Source: Actinotalea subterranea (GTDB lineage Bacteria > Actinomycetota > Actinomycetes > Actinomycetales > Cellulomonadaceae). From it: a stretch of 64,000 nt of DNA. The stretch is from contig NZ_VTTP01000006.1 in the NCBI RefSeq assembly GCF_008364845.1, positions 1 to 64,000 of the forward strand, in the 5' to 3' direction. The position numbers and the translations under genes were made by a program. Shown in pieces: positions 52,579-62,387 of this stretch (the stretch's first letter is position 1; each line of letters opens with the position of its first letter). The notes below the pieces were generated by a model, which saw only the letters and a list, made by a program, of their open reading frames with translations, did not search any database and was not told the origin of the DNA.

Positions 52579-53274
52579 ATGGCAGAGACCAAGAAGGACA
52601 AGGACGCCGCGGCTGCCGCGGAGTCCGCGCCCGCCCCCAAGAAGGCGTCGACCAAGGCTGCTGCCGAGAAGGCTCCGGCCAAGGCTGCCGCCAAGGCCGA
52701 CAAGCCCGCGAAGGCCGAGAAGCCGGCCGCCAAGGCCCCGGCCAAGGCGAGCGCCAAGGCGTCCGCCGCGGCGGACAAGCCCGCCGCGTCGTCCACCAGG
52801 GCGAAGGCCAAGGCTCCCGCCGAGGGTGCCGGTGGCACGCTCAAGCTGCACCACCTGCGTCCGGCTCCCGGCGCGCACACCGCCAAGACGCGAGTCGGCC
52901 GTGGTGAGGCGTCCAAGGGCAAGACGGCCGGTCGTGGCACCAAGGGCACCAAGGCCCGCTACCAGGTGCCCGAGCGGTTCGAGGGTGGTCAGATGCCGAT
53001 GCACATGCGTCTGCCGAAGCTGCGCGGGTTCAAGAACCCGTTCCGCACGGAGTACCAGGTCGTGAACCTGGACACCCTCGCGGTGCTCTACCCCAAGGGC
53101 GGCGACGTCACGGTCGAGGACCTCGTGGCCAAGGGTGCGGTCCGCAAGGGCGCACCGGTCAAGGTGCTCGGCAACGGTGACGTGAGCGTCAAGCTCACGG
53201 TCTCCGTGCAGAAGGTCTCGGCATCGGCGCAGGAGAAGATCCTCGCTGCCGGTGGCTCCATCAGCCAGGACTGA
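52579..53274 (+). CDS. rplO: 50S ribosomal protein L15 (uL15) with Lys/Ala-rich N-terminal extension
   Basis: 231 residues against about 147 in most bacteria. The canonical protein begins near residue 85 ([20 protein letters not shown]). Before it stands an 84-residue stretch of Lys, Ala and Pro ([23 protein letters not shown]) like a histone-H1 or actinobacterial HupB tail. ATG 52579; GTG 52573 also possible. The frame is continuous, so the extension is part of the protein. It may bind rRNA or DNA nonspecifically. Confidence 0.93.
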   Translation: MAETKKDKDAAAAAESAPAPKKASTKAAAEKAPAKAAAKADKPAKAEKPAAKAPAKASAKASAAADKPAASSTRAKAKAPAEGAGGTLKLHHLRPAPGAHTAKTRVGRGEASKGKTAGRGTKGTKARYQVPERFEGGQMPMHMRLPKLRGFKNPFRTEYQVVNLDTLAVLYPKGGDVTVEDLVAKGAVRKGAPVKVLGNGDVSVKLTVSVQKVSASAQEKILAAGGSISQD

Positions 53275-53282
53275 CGCTGGAC

Positions 53283-53315
53283 CAAGGGCCGGGCCGCATC
53301 GCGACCCGGCCCTTG
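53283..53315 (+). terminator. terminator/attenuator between rplO and secY
   Basis: CAAGGGCCGGG and CCCGGCCCTTG form an 11-pair stem with an 11-base loop, then TGCC. It marks the end of the S10-spc ribosomal unit before secY. Confidence 0.7.
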
Positions 53316-53427
53316 TGCCGCCCGGTGGCCGGTCTCGGTTAGGGTTCGCAGGGGCCCGCGGGCATGGGCCCGCACGTCGGGTCACCGACGCGACGACACA
53401 ACCGCCGTCGGCGGAGCAGGAGGACAG

Positions 53428-54726
53428 GTGCTCAGCGCATTCGTTCGGGCGTTCCGGACCCCAGATCTGCGGCGCAAGCTGCTGTTCACGATCGCGATCA
53501 TGACGGTCTTCCGCGTCGGCTCGTTCCTCCCGACGCCCGGCGTCGACTACGGGAACGTCCAGCAGTGCGTGGCCGAGACCCAGGGTGCGAACGACCTCCT
53601 CGGGCTCGTGAACCTCTTCAGCGGTGGCGCGCTGCTCCAGCTCGCCGTCTTCGCGCTCGGCATCATGCCGTACATCACGGCGAGCATCATCGTGCAGCTG
53701 CTCCGCGTCGTCATCCCGCACTTCGAGGCCCTGCACCAGGAGGGCCAGTCCGGGACCGCGCGCCTGACGCAGTACACCCGGTACCTGACCATCGGCCTCG
53801 CGATCCTGCAGTCCACGACCATCATCACGGTGGCGCGCAACGGACTGCTCTTCCAGGGCTGCTCGGTGGACGTGATCCCCAACGACGGCGTGACCACGAT
53901 CCTCATCATGGTCGTCACCATGACCGCGGGCACAGCGCTGATCATGTGGCTCGGCGAGCTCATCAGCGAGCGCGGGATCGGCAACGGCATGTCGCTCCTG
54001 ATCTTCACGCAGATCGCCGCGACGTTCCCGACGGCCATGTGGTCCATCGCGGGCGGCGACAACGGCGTGACCAAGTTCATCATCGTGCTGGGCATCATCG
54101 TGCTCGTCATCGGGCTCGTGGTGTTCGTCGAGCAGTCCCAGCGGCGGATCCCGGTGCAGTACGCGAAGCGCATGGTCGGACGCAAGATGTACGGGGGCTC
54201 GAGCACCTACATCCCCATCAAGATCAACATGGCCGGCGTGATCCCGGTGATCTTCGCGTCGTCGCTCCTCGCGATCCCGGGCCTCATCGCCCAGTTCGCC
54301 GACCAGACGGCCGGCTGGGTCATCTGGATGGTCAACAACGTGGCCGACCCGGCGAGCCCCCTCAACATCGGGCTCTACGTCCTGCTCATCATCTTCTTCG
54401 CCTACTTCTACACGGCGATCACGTTCAACCCGGACGAGGTCGCGGACAACATGAAGAAGTACGGCGGCTTCATCCCCGGCATCCGTGCGGGCCGCCCGAC
54501 AGCGGAGTACCTCGACTACGTCATCTCGCGCATCACGGCGCCCGGCTCGGTGTACCTGGCGTTCGTCGCGATGATCCCGCTGATCGCGTTCATCCTCCTG
54601 GGCGTCGGCACCAACATCCCGTTCGGCGGTGCGTCCATCCTCATCGTCGTCGGCGTCGGCATGGAGACCGTCAAGCAGATCGAGTCCCAGCTCCAGCAGC
54701 GGCACTACGAAGGGTTCCTGCGGTGA
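53428..54726 (+). CDS. secY: preprotein translocase subunit SecY
   Basis: 432 residues, ten membrane helices. FRVGSFLPTPGVD, GIMPYITASIIVQLL and KYGGFIPGIRAGRPTAEYL are SecY signatures. GTG start after AGGAGGA. Overlaps adk by four bases. Confidence 0.97.
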   Translation: MLSAFVRAFRTPDLRRKLLFTIAIMTVFRVGSFLPTPGVDYGNVQQCVAETQGANDLLGLVNLFSGGALLQLAVFALGIMPYITASIIVQLLRVVIPHFEALHQEGQSGTARLTQYTRYLTIGLAILQSTTIITVARNGLLFQGCSVDVIPNDGVTTILIMVVTMTAGTALIMWLGELISERGIGNGMSLLIFTQIAATFPTAMWSIAGGDNGVTKFIIVLGIIVLVIGLVVFVEQSQRRIPVQYAKRMVGRKMYGGSSTYIPIKINMAGVIPVIFASSLLAIPGLIAQFADQTAGWVIWMVNNVADPASPLNIGLYVLLIIFFAYFYTAITFNPDEVADNMKKYGGFIPGIRAGRPTAEYLDYVISRITAPGSVYLAFVAMIPLIAFILLGVGTNIPFGGASILIVVGVGMETVKQIESQLQQRHYEGFLR

Positions 54727-55313
54727 CAGCACGTCTGGTGATCATGGGTCCGCAGGGAGCCGGCAAGGGCACCCAGGCCGCCCGTCTCGCGGAGCACCTC
54801 GCGGTACCGGCGATCTCCACGGGCGACATCTTCCGGGCCAACATCAAGGGCGGCACGCCGCTCGGCGAGCTCGCGCAGAGCTACACGGCCCGCGGCGAGC
54901 TCGTGCCCGACTCCGTGACCAACGACATGGTCCGTGACCGGCTCGCGCAGGCGGATGCTGCCGAGGGGTTCATCCTCGACGGGTATCCCCGCAACGCCGC
55001 GCAGGTCGCCGAGCTGGACGCGATCCTGGCTGGCCACGAGGTGGCGCTGGACGCGGTCGTCGAGCTCACGGCGGACCGTGCCGAACTGCTCGAGCGGCTC
55101 CGGCTGCGGGCGCAGGTCGAGGGCCGTGAGGACGACACCGAGGAGTCGATCGCTCGCCGCCTGGACATCTACGACGAGCAGACGGCGCCGCTGACGGCCG
55201 CCTACGCCGAGCGTGGCCTCCTCGTGCGCATCGACGGCATCGGCGAGATCGACGAGGTCGCGGACCGCATCGCGGTCGCGCTCGACGACGCCCTCGCCCA
55301 CCGCGCGGTCTGA
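54723..55313 (+). CDS. adk: adenylate kinase
   Basis: 196 residues. P-loop GPQGAGKGTQA, AMP site STGDIFRANI and LDGYPRN. The LID region (RAQVEGREDDTEESI) is short and lacks zinc cysteines, the short-LID form seen in actinobacteria. GTG start. Confidence 0.96.
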   Translation: MTARLVIMGPQGAGKGTQAARLAEHLAVPAISTGDIFRANIKGGTPLGELAQSYTARGELVPDSVTNDMVRDRLAQADAAEGFILDGYPRNAAQVAELDAILAGHEVALDAVVELTADRAELLERLRLRAQVEGREDDTEESIARRLDIYDEQTAPLTAAYAERGLLVRIDGIGEIDEVADRIAVALDDALAHRAV

Positions 55314-55323
55314 GAGGCCGCAG

Positions 55324-56163
55324 GTGTTCGGGCGCGAGAAGATCGAGTACAAGACGGCCGAGCAGGTCCAGGTGATGCGGCGCGCAGGACTCGTCGTCGC
55401 CGCAGCGCACGCCGCCGTGCGTGACGCGGTGCGGGCCGGCGTGACGACCGCCGACCTCGACGCCGTCGCTGCCGAGGTCATCCGCGAGGCCGGCGCGACG
55501 CCGTCGTTCCTGGGCTACCACGGCTACCCCGCGACGCTCTGCGTCTCGGTCAACGACGAGATCGTCCACGGGATCCCAGGACCGCGGGTCCTCGAGCCCG
55601 GCGACGTCGTGTCGGTGGACTGCGGCGCCATCGTCGACGGGTGGCACGGCGACGCGGCGTTCACCGTCGTGCTCCCCGAGGCCGACCCGGCCGACGTCGC
55701 CCTCAGCGACGCGACGGAGCAGGCGATGTGGGCAGGCATCGCGGCGCTCGCCAAGGGGGAGCGCGTCGGAGAGGTCGGGGACGCCGTCGAGGACGTCGTC
55801 GCCGCGTCGGGGACGCCCTACGGCATCGTGCAGGAGTACGTCGGGCACGGCATCGGGAGCGCGATGCACCAGCCGCCCGAGGTCCTCAACTACCGCACGC
55901 GCGAGCGCGGGCCGCGTCTGCGCGCGGGTCTGTGCGTCGCCGTCGAGCCGATGCTCACGCGCGGGTCGCGCGCGACCCAGGTCCTCGAGGACGACTGGAC
56001 GGTCGTGACCGAGGACGGGTCCCGGGCGGCGCACTGGGAGCACACCGTCGCCATCGGGCCGGACGGCATCTGGGTCCTGACGGCGCCGGACGGCGGTGCC
56101 GCGCGGCTCGCCGAGCTCGGCGTCACCGTCGCGCCCTGGAACTCGACGACCGGGCCGGTCTGA
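55324..56163 (+). CDS. map: methionine aminopeptidase, type I
   Basis: 279 residues. Metal ligands lie in [29 protein letters not shown] and AVEPML; catalytic His in SFLGYHGYP. Removes N-terminal Met. GTG 55324 after the adk stop. Confidence 0.95.
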   Translation: MFGREKIEYKTAEQVQVMRRAGLVVAAAHAAVRDAVRAGVTTADLDAVAAEVIREAGATPSFLGYHGYPATLCVSVNDEIVHGIPGPRVLEPGDVVSVDCGAIVDGWHGDAAFTVVLPEADPADVALSDATEQAMWAGIAALAKGERVGEVGDAVEDVVAASGTPYGIVQEYVGHGIGSAMHQPPEVLNYRTRERGPRLRAGLCVAVEPMLTRGSRATQVLEDDWTVVTEDGSRAAHWEHTVAIGPDGIWVLTAPDGGAARLAELGVTVAPWNSTTGPV

Positions 56164-56190
56164 GCACAGCACGGGGCCGACGACGCCGGT

Positions 56191-56219
56191 TTTCGCCCGC
56201 GTCGTCCATGCCGTAGGAT
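56191..56219 (+). promoter_or_regulatory. candidate promoter of infA operon
   Basis: TTTCGC (56191-56196), 17-base spacer, TAGGAT (56214-56219). Good -10, weak -35. Leader about 150 bases. Confidence 0.45.
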
Positions 56220-56377
56220 GGCCCGTTGGGTGCGTGTGCCCTCGTCGACCTCGCCCGGACTCAGGTCCGCGCGTCGCCGGCGGGACTCGGCATCCGATCC
56301 CTGTTCGGACGCCCGTAGGCCCGCGCCGACGGTCGCCCGGGCACGGACGTCCTGTCACCACACAGTTAGCGGAGGAA

Positions 56378-56599
56378 ATGGCAAAGAAGGACGGTGTCAT
56401 CGAGATCGAGGGCAGCGTGGTCGAGGCCCTGCCGAACGCGATGTTCCGCGTGGAGCTGGCGAACGGCCACAAGGTTCTCGCTCACATCTCGGGCAAGATG
56501 CGTCAGCACTACATCCGGATCCTCCCCGAGGACCGGGTCGTGGTGGAGCTGAGCCCGTACGACCTGTCCCGCGGCCGGATCGTGTACCGCTACAAGTAG
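56378..56599 (+). CDS. infA: translation initiation factor IF-1
   Basis: 73 residues, S1-like OB fold ([20 protein letters not shown] to [20 protein letters not shown]). ATG after GGAGGAA. Confidence 0.97.
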   Translation: MAKKDGVIEIEGSVVEALPNAMFRVELANGHKVLAHISGKMRQHYIRILPEDRVVVELSPYDLSRGRIVYRYK

Positions 56600-56686
56600 C
56601 CCGCCGGTGATCGTCCGGATCACCCCCGATCGACACTGCCGCCCGTCGCACGCTCGTGCGCGCGTGCGGCGGCGGAGGAACGAGCA

Positions 56687-56800
56687 ATGAAGGTCAAGCC
56701 CAGCGTCAAGAAGATCTGCGACAAGTGCAAGGTGATCCGCCGGCACGGTCGTGTGATGGTCATCTGCGACAACCTGCGGCACAAGCAGCGCCAGGGCTGA
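56687..56800 (+). CDS. rpmJ: 50S ribosomal protein L36 (bL36)
   Basis: 37 residues, too short for most open-frame cutoffs. Zinc ligands C11, C14, C27 and H32 are present (CDKC, ICDNLRH), the zinc-containing form. GGAGGAA upstream. A 200-base gap to rpsM contains small GC hairpins only. Confidence 0.97.
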   Translation: MKVKPSVKKICDKCKVIRRHGRVMVICDNLRHKQRQG

Positions 56801-57000
56801 GCCCCGGCGTCCCGGCCCTCGGGCCGGGGTGCACCAGGTCGACGCGGTCGACCCCCGGCCTCGCACGCGCGAGCGCCGGACCAGCGTACGGTCAGCGCCT
56901 TCCGACCCCAGGGTCGGGACGCAACCCCCGGTCGGAGGCCGGGGCCCGCAGCAGCGGGAGGACCGTGCGGAGGACCTCCGAGGCAGTACAGGAGCAGTGA

Positions 57001-57381
57001 ATGGCACGTCTCGTCGGCGTCGACCTCCCCCGTGACAAGCGGCTCGAGGTTGCGCTCACCTACATCTACGGCGTCGGTCGCACCCGCGCCCAGCAGACGC
57101 TCGCGGCCACCGGCATCAGCCCGGACCTGCGCGTCAAGGACCTCGGCGACGCTGAGCTCGTCGCCCTGCGCGACCACCTCGAGAACAGCTACAAGCTCGA
57201 GGGTGACCTGCGCCGCGAGGTCGCTGCGGACATCCGCCGCAAGGTCGAGATCGGCAGCTACGAGGGCATCCGGCACCGTCGCGGCCTGCCCGTGCGCGGT
57301 CAGCGGACCAAGACCAACGCCCGCACCCGCAAGGGCCCGAAGCGCACCGTGGCCGGCAAGAAGAAGGCCGGGCGCAAGTAG
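57001..57381 (+). CDS. rpsM: 30S ribosomal protein S13 (uS13)
   Basis: 126 residues, [20 protein letters not shown] to [20 protein letters not shown]. Contacts the P-site tRNA with its basic tail. Confidence 0.97.
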   Translation: MARLVGVDLPRDKRLEVALTYIYGVGRTRAQQTLAATGISPDLRVKDLGDAELVALRDHLENSYKLEGDLRREVAADIRRKVEIGSYEGIRHRRGLPVRGQRTKTNARTRKGPKRTVAGKKKAGRK

Positions 57382-57462
57382 CCACCCTCGCGGACGCCCG
57401 CACGGTACGCACCGTGCGGCGGCGTCCGCGGCCGACGACCTCAGACCTAGACAAGGAACGCA

Positions 57463-57870
57463 ATGCCTCCCAAGACCCGTACTGCCGGCGCTGCGCGCAA
57501 GCCGCGGCGCAAGGAGAAGAAGAACATCGCTGTGGGCGTCGCCCACATCAAGAGCACGTTCAACAACACGATCGTCTCGATCACGGACCCGTCCGGCGCG
57601 GTCGTCGCGTGGGCCTCGTCCGGCCAGGTCGGCTTCAAGGGCTCGCGCAAGTCGACGCCCTTCGCGGCGCAGCTCGCCGCCGAGGCCGCCGCGCGTCGTG
57701 CCCAGGAGCACGGCATGAAGAAGGTCGACGTCCTGGTCAAGGGCCCCGGCTCGGGCCGTGAGACCGCGATCCGCTCGCTCCAGGCCACGGGCCTCGAGGT
57801 CGGCTCGATCCAGGACGTGACGCCCCAGGCGCACAACGGCTGCCGTCCGCCGAAGCGCCGCCGCGTCTGA
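57463..57870 (+). CDS. rpsK: 30S ribosomal protein S11 (uS11)
   Basis: 135 residues, [15 protein letters not shown] and [16 protein letters not shown]. The next gene is rpoA; rpsD, found here in some other actinobacteria, is absent and must be elsewhere. Confidence 0.97.
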   Translation: MPPKTRTAGAARKPRRKEKKNIAVGVAHIKSTFNNTIVSITDPSGAVVAWASSGQVGFKGSRKSTPFAAQLAAEAAARRAQEHGMKKVDVLVKGPGSGRETAIRSLQATGLEVGSIQDVTPQAHNGCRPPKRRRV

Positions 57871-57878
57871 TCTCGTCG

Positions 57879-57909
57879 CCGGGGCGGGCGGGTCTCCCGC
57901 CCGCCCCGG
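57879..57909 (+). terminator. GC hairpin between rpsK and rpoA
   Basis: CCGGGGCGGGCGGG, loop TCT, CCCGCCCGCCCCGG: a perfect 14-pair stem right after the S11 stop. No T tract; may reduce read-through into rpoA or protect the 3' end. Confidence 0.55.
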
Positions 57910-58034
57910 CCGCACGTCCCGCGTGACCCGCCCTGCGGGCCGCGCGGACCAGAAGGACCCTGCCCGGTGGACCGAGACCGCGCAGGCCCGCGTGATGCGT
58001 CATATGGCGGACGCACACTGAGAGGACACCCACC

Positions 58035-59039
58035 GTGCTCATCGCACAGCGCCCCACCCTGACCGAAGAGGTCATCTCCGAGTACCGCTCGCGGTTCGTC
58101 ATCGAGCCGCTCGAGCCGGGCTTCGGCTACACGCTCGGCAACTCCCTGCGTCGCACGCTGCTCTCGTCCATCCCGGGCGCGGCCGTGACGTCGATCCGGA
58201 TCGACGGCGTGCTGCACGAGTTCAGCACCGTCACCGGCGCCAAGGAGGACGTCACCGAGATCATCCTGAACATCAAGGAGCTCGTCGTCTCCTCGGAGAA
58301 CGACGAGCCCGTCGTGATGTACCTGCGCAAGCAGGGCCCCGGCACGGTCACGGCCGCTGACATCACGCCGCCGGCCGGCGTCGAGGTCCACAACCCCGAC
58401 CTGCACATCGCCACGCTCAACGGCAAGGGCAAGCTCGAGGTCGAGCTCACGGTCGAGCGCGGCCGCGGCTACGTCTCCGCGCAGCAGAACAAGGCCTACG
58501 ACGCCGAGATCGGCCGCGTGCCGGTCGACTCGATCTACTCGCCGGTCCTCAAGGTGACCTACAAGGTCGAGGCCACGCGTGTCGAGCAGCGCACCGACTT
58601 CGACAAGCTCATCGTCGACGTCGAGACCAAGCGGGCCATCACGCCGCGCGACGCGCTCGCCTCCGCGGGCAAGACGCTCGTCGAGCTCTTCGGCCTCGCC
58701 CGTGAGCTCAACGTCGAGGCCGAGGGCATCGAGATCGGGCCGTCGCCGACGGACGCCGCTCTCGCCGCCGACCTGGCCCTGCCGATCGAGGAGCTCCAGC
58801 TCACGATCCGCTCCTACAACTGCCTCAAGCGCGAGGGCATCCACTCGGTGGGCGAGCTCGTGGCACGCAGCGAGGCCGACCTCCTGGACATCCGCAACTT
58901 CGGTGCGAAGTCCATCACCGAGGTCAAGGAGAAGCTCGCCGGGCTCGGCCTGTCGCTCAAGGACAGCCCGATCGACTTCGACCCCACCGCGGCCGCCTAC
59001 TACGACGACGCCGACTTCCCCGAGGACGAGCTGTCCTGA
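58035..59039 (+). CDS. rpoA: DNA-directed RNA polymerase subunit alpha
   Basis: 334 residues, GTG start. The N-terminal dimerization domain has [20 protein letters not shown]; the C-terminal domain has [20 protein letters not shown], which binds UP elements and activators. An acidic tail follows. Confidence 0.97.
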   Translation: MLIAQRPTLTEEVISEYRSRFVIEPLEPGFGYTLGNSLRRTLLSSIPGAAVTSIRIDGVLHEFSTVTGAKEDVTEIILNIKELVVSSENDEPVVMYLRKQGPGTVTAADITPPAGVEVHNPDLHIATLNGKGKLEVELTVERGRGYVSAQQNKAYDAEIGRVPVDSIYSPVLKVTYKVEATRVEQRTDFDKLIVDVETKRAITPRDALASAGKTLVELFGLARELNVEAEGIEIGPSPTDAALAADLALPIEELQLTIRSYNCLKREGIHSVGELVARSEADLLDIRNFGAKSITEVKEKLAGLGLSLKDSPIDFDPTAAAYYDDADFPEDELS

Positions 59040-59106
59040 CGCCGTGGCGGACCGGACGGTGAACCCGACCGGTCCCGCGATCTTCGAGAACTGAGGAGTA
59101 CAGACC

Positions 59107-59661
59107 ATGCCTACGCCCACCAAGGGTCCGCGGCTCGGCGGCGGTCCGGCGCACGAGCGGCTCATCCTCGCCAACCTGGCGACGAGCCTGTTCGAGCACC
59201 GTCGGATCACCACGACCGAGGCCAAGGCGAAGCGGCTCCGCCCGCTCGCCGAGCGCCTGATCACCTTCGCCAAGCGCGGCGACCTGCACGCGCGTCGCCG
59301 TGTGCTGACGACCGTCCGCGACAAGAGCGTCGTGCACGTGCTCTTCACGGAGATCGCGCCGGCCATGGCCGAGCGCCACGGTGGCTACACGCGCATCACC
59401 AAGATCGGCCCGCGCAAGGGTGACAACGCACCCATGGCCGTGATCGAGCTCGTGCTCGAGCCCGTCAGCCCGAAGCAGGCGACCGTCCGCGAGGCCGAGA
59501 AGGCCACGAAGAAGGCCGCCGCACCGAAGAAGGCCGAGAAGGCCGCAGCTCCGGTCGAGGAGGCGCCGGTCGAGGAGACCGAGGCCGTCGAGACCCCCGC
59601 CGAGGAGACCGTGGACGCGACCCCGGCCGAGGAGACCACCGAGGGCTCCGAGAAGGCCTGA
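59107..59661 (+). CDS. rplQ: 50S ribosomal protein L17 (bL17) with acidic C-terminal tail
   Basis: 184 residues against about 120 in E. coli. The core ([20 protein letters not shown] to [13 protein letters not shown]) is complete. The last 60 residues start Lys/Ala-rich and become Glu/Ala/Pro/Thr-rich ([19 protein letters not shown]). Last gene of the alpha operon. Confidence 0.96.
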   Translation: MPTPTKGPRLGGGPAHERLILANLATSLFEHRRITTTEAKAKRLRPLAERLITFAKRGDLHARRRVLTTVRDKSVVHVLFTEIAPAMAERHGGYTRITKIGPRKGDNAPMAVIELVLEPVSPKQATVREAEKATKKAAAPKKAEKAAAPVEEAPVEETEAVETPAEETVDATPAEETTEGSEKA

Positions 59662-59686
59662 CGCACCACGCACCACGGACGACCAC

Positions 59687-59720
59687 GCAGGGCCCGGACC
59701 GATCACGGTCCGGGCCCTGC
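59687..59720 (+). terminator. terminator after rplQ
   Basis: GCAGGGCCCGGACCG, loop ATCA, CGGTCCGGGCCCTGC: a perfect 15-pair stem, no T tract. Ends the ribosomal supercluster. Confidence 0.82.
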
Positions 59721-59724
59721 GCCG

Positions 59725-59730
59725 TAGGCT
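59725..59730 (+). promoter_or_regulatory. -10 box of leaderless hydrolase gene
   Basis: TAGGCT lies five bases after the rplQ terminator and six bases before the ATG, so transcription should begin at the start codon. Confidence 0.5.
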
Positions 59731-59736
59731 GGACGG

Positions 59737-60510
59737 ATGACCTCGCGTGACACGCACGGTGCGGGCGCCGTCCCCGTCGTCCTGCTGCACGGCGCACGTG
59801 TCTCACGCACGATGTGGGGGACGCAGCTCGAGGCCCTGCGGCGGACCGGCCGCGAGGCGCTCGCGATCGACCTGCCCGGGCACGGGCGACGTGCGGGGGA
59901 GACGTTCACCGTCGAGGGCAGCCTCGAGGCGATCGACGACGCGGTCGACGCCGTCGGTGGACGCGCCTGCCTGGTCGGTCTGTCGCTCGGCGGCTTCCTC
60001 GGGATCACCTACACGGCCCGCAGGCCCGAGCGCGTCGTCGGCCTCGTCGCCGCCGGGTGCAGCACCGACCCGGGCAACCCGCTCACGGACGCGTGGCGGC
60101 TCGCCGCGGGCATGATCGGGAGGCTGCCGGACCGGGGGGAGTGGCTCAACCAGGCCCTCGTGGACCGTGCGCTGCCGACCGAAGGGGCGAAGATGCTCGC
60201 CGAGGGTGGCTTCGCCCTCGACGTCATGGTCGACCTCCTCACGCAGATGCGCACCGTCCGGACGCTCGACGACCTCCGGCGCATCCACTGCCCGGTGTGG
60301 CTCGTCAACGGCCGGTGGGACCACTTCCGCACGCAGGAGAGGCGCTTCCTGCGCGCCTGCCCGTCGGCCCGGCTCGTCGTCGTGCCGGGTGCGACGCACC
60401 TCGTCAGCGTCGTGCGCCCGGTCGCCTTCAACCGGGTGATGCTCGGGGCGCTCGACGAGCTCGACCGGCTCGAGCGTGCGGACCGGGCGGCTCAGCCCGC
60501 GCCCGGGTGA
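59737..60510 (+). CDS. alpha/beta hydrolase
   Basis: 257 residues. Oxyanion HG in VVLLHGARVS, nucleophile S83 in GLSLGGFLG, acid D195 in VNGRWDHFR and H221 in PGATHLVSV complete the triad. No signal peptide. Substrate unknown; it has the general fold of esterases and carboxylester or lactone hydrolases. Its 3' end overlaps the convergent kinase gene by 19 bases. Confidence 0.85.
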   Translation: MTSRDTHGAGAVPVVLLHGARVSRTMWGTQLEALRRTGREALAIDLPGHGRRAGETFTVEGSLEAIDDAVDAVGGRACLVGLSLGGFLGITYTARRPERVVGLVAAGCSTDPGNPLTDAWRLAAGMIGRLPDRGEWLNQALVDRALPTEGAKMLAEGGFALDVMVDLLTQMRTVRTLDDLRRIHCPVWLVNGRWDHFRTQERRFLRACPSARLVVVPGATHLVSVVRPVAFNRVMLGALDELDRLERADRAAQPAPG

Positions 60511-61295
60511 TGCGCCGAGCCCGCCCGTAGCGCCCAGGCCCGCACGCCGCCGACGATGCCCGCGGAGTTCGGCACCACGACGACGTCGTCGCCCAGCGCG
60601 TCGAGCGTGACCGGCCGGATGCGGCGAGAGTTGCCCCCGCCCAGGTAGAGGCGGTCCCAGTGGAACACCGGCCGCAGGCCGTCGACGGCGCGACGCACGC
60701 GGCGTGACCAGGCGGCGTCGCCGAGCCGCCGTCGCTCGTGCTCGCCCAGGTAGGCGTCGTACGTCACGCCCCACCGGACGGGCGCGTGCGACAGCTCGAG
60801 GTGCGGGGACAGGACGCCGCCGTCGAAGAGCGCGGAACCGAGGCCGGTCCCGAGGGTGAGCACGAGCTCGAGACCGCTGCCCGAGACGACGCCCGCGCCG
60901 TGGACCTCCGCGTCGTTGAGCACCAGGGTCGGGCAGCCGAGCGCCGTGCCGAGGGCCGCCGCCATGTCCTTGCCGGCCCATGCGGCGACGAGCTCCGGGT
61001 CGACCCGGCTCCGCGGCCCCGAGCGGGTCACGTAGTGCGGCGTCGCGATGACGACGCCGTGGCGGATCATGCCCGGCATGCCCACGGTCGCGCGCTCCGC
61101 GGGCGGGAGGCCCCGGGCGATCTCGACGATGGTCGCCACGAGCCGCTCGGGCGGCAGGGGGTAGGGCGTCGGCACCCGGACCGGGGGCACGTGGAGCGTG
61201 CCCGCGGCGTCCAGCACGGAGGCCTTGATGCCGCCGCCGCCGCAGTCGACCGCGAGCGTGCGTCCCGCCCCCGGTGCGTCCGTGCTGGTGCTCAC
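60492..61295 (-). CDS. ROK-family kinase, polyphosphate-glucokinase-like
   Basis: 267 residues. Phosphate-binding [14 protein letters not shown] at the N-terminus, [21 protein letters not shown] with the catalytic Asp, and [12 protein letters not shown]. The ending [14 protein letters not shown] / [11 protein letters not shown] / [12 protein letters not shown] resembles polyphosphate glucokinases more than zinc-type ROK repressors, and the ROK cysteine cluster is missing. It probably phosphorylates glucose with polyphosphate and/or ATP; substrate not proven. GTG start with TAGGGT six bases upstream. Confidence 0.82.
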   Translation of the reverse strand: MSTSTDAPGAGRTLAVDCGGGGIKASVLDAAGTLHVPPVRVPTPYPLPPERLVATIVEIARGLPPAERATVGMPGMIRHGVVIATPHYVTRSGPRSRVDPELVAAWAGKDMAAALGTALGCPTLVLNDAEVHGAGVVSGSGLELVLTLGTGLGSALFDGGVLSPHLELSHAPVRWGVTYDAYLGEHERRRLGDAAWSRRVRRAVDGLRPVFHWDRLYLGGGNSRRIRPVTLDALGDDVVVVPNSAGIVGGVRAWALRAGSAHHPGAG

Positions 61296-61301
61296 GCGGC
61301 G

Positions 61302-61307
61302 ACCCTA
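61302..61307 (-). promoter_or_regulatory. -10 box of leaderless ROK kinase gene
   Basis: TAGGGT on the minus strand, six bases before the GTG. Confidence 0.45.
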
Positions 61308-61418
61308 GGCCCGTGCGGCCCGCGCTCGCCACACGGCGAGGCCCGTGCGGCCCGCGCCCGCCACGCGGCCGAGGCCCCGCCGGCCCGTCGACGTGCGGCC
61401 GGGACGCGCAGGGCTCAG

Positions 61419-61424
61419 TACCGT
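61419..61424 (+). promoter_or_regulatory. -10 box of leaderless truA
   Basis: TACCGT, six bases before the truA GTG, no Shine-Dalgarno between. Confidence 0.45.
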
Positions 61425-61430
61425 GTGCAC

Positions 61431-62387
61431 GTGAGTGCCGAGCAGCAGGTCAGCGCCGAGCCCGAGGAGGGGCGGTCCTCCCGGTCCGAGGGGTCCGCTG
61501 GTCTGCGCGTCCGGCTGGACCTGTCCTACGACGGGACCGCGTTCGCCGGCTGGGCGACGCAGCCCGGTCTGCGCACGGTGCAGGGCACGCTCGAGGCGGC
61601 GCTCGGGACGGTCCTGCGCTGCGCCGAGCCGCGCCTGACCGTCGCCGGCCGCACGGACGCCGGCGTGCACGCGCGCGGTCAGGTCGCGCACGTCGACCTC
61701 GACCCGGACGTGTGGGCGGCCGTCCGCGGTCGGATGACCGGGGAGCCCGGCGTCGCGCTCGTCCGCAGGCTCGCCGGCGTCCTGCCGCCCGACGTCGTGG
61801 TGCACAGGGCACAGCCCGCCCCTGAGGGCTTCGACGCGCGCTTCTCCGCGTTGCACCGCCGGTACACCTACCGGTTGGCCGACGACGCGGTCCGGGTCGA
61901 CCCGCTGCGCCGCAGCCACGTCGTGCGCAACCGCCTGCCGCTCGACGTGGGGCCGATGAGCGAGGCCGCCGCGGACCTCGTCGGGCGGCACGACTTCGCC
62001 GCGTTCTGCCGCCCGCGACCGGGGGCCACGACGATCCGCACGTTGCAGGTCCTCGACGTCGTGCGGCCCTCGACGGGCCAGGACGCCGGTCTCGTCGTCG
62101 TCGTCGTGCAGGCCGACGCGTTCTGCCACAGCATGGTCCGCGCCCTCGTCGGTGCGCTCGTGGCCGTCGGCGAGGGCCGCCGGTCTGCCGGGTGGCCCGC
62201 GGAGCTCCTCGCAGGCCGCGCCCGGGACCCCGGGAGCGCCGTCGCGCCCGCGCACGGGCTCGTGCTCGAGGAGGTCGTCTACCCTCGTGCGGCCGACCTC
62301 GCCGAGCGGGCCCGGCAGACGCGCGCGCGCCGCGACCCCGCGGACGTCGACGACGCGCACGCGCACCGGGAAGAGGAGGACGGATGA
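61431..62387 (+). CDS. truA: tRNA pseudouridine(38-40) synthase TruA
   Basis: 318 residues. A polar 25-residue head precedes [20 protein letters not shown]; the catalytic Asp is D76 in [18 protein letters not shown] and [20 protein letters not shown] are family motifs. Modifies the anticodon stem-loop of tRNAs. GTG 61431 is set by the -10 box; the frame upstream is antisense to the ROK gene. Overlaps the next gene by four bases. Confidence 0.93.
   Translation: MSAEQQVSAEPEEGRSSRSEGSAGLRVRLDLSYDGTAFAGWATQPGLRTVQGTLEAALGTVLRCAEPRLTVAGRTDAGVHARGQVAHVDLDPDVWAAVRGRMTGEPGVALVRRLAGVLPPDVVVHRAQPAPEGFDARFSALHRRYTYRLADDAVRVDPLRRSHVVRNRLPLDVGPMSEAAADLVGRHDFAAFCRPRPGATTIRTLQVLDVVRPSTGQDAGLVVVVVQADAFCHSMVRALVGALVAVGEGRRSAGWPAELLAGRARDPGSAVAPAHGLVLEEVVYPRAADLAERARQTRARRDPADVDDAHAHREEEDG

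Noticed and set aside
52243-54732. An 829-codon minus-strand frame across rplO and secY
   Set aside because: Mirror of coding sequence; repetitive charged and Gly/Leu-rich translation.
57871-58034. rpsD (S4) expected between rpsK and rpoA
   Set aside because: Only a hairpin and 164 bases are present; S4 must be encoded elsewhere, as in many actinobacteria.
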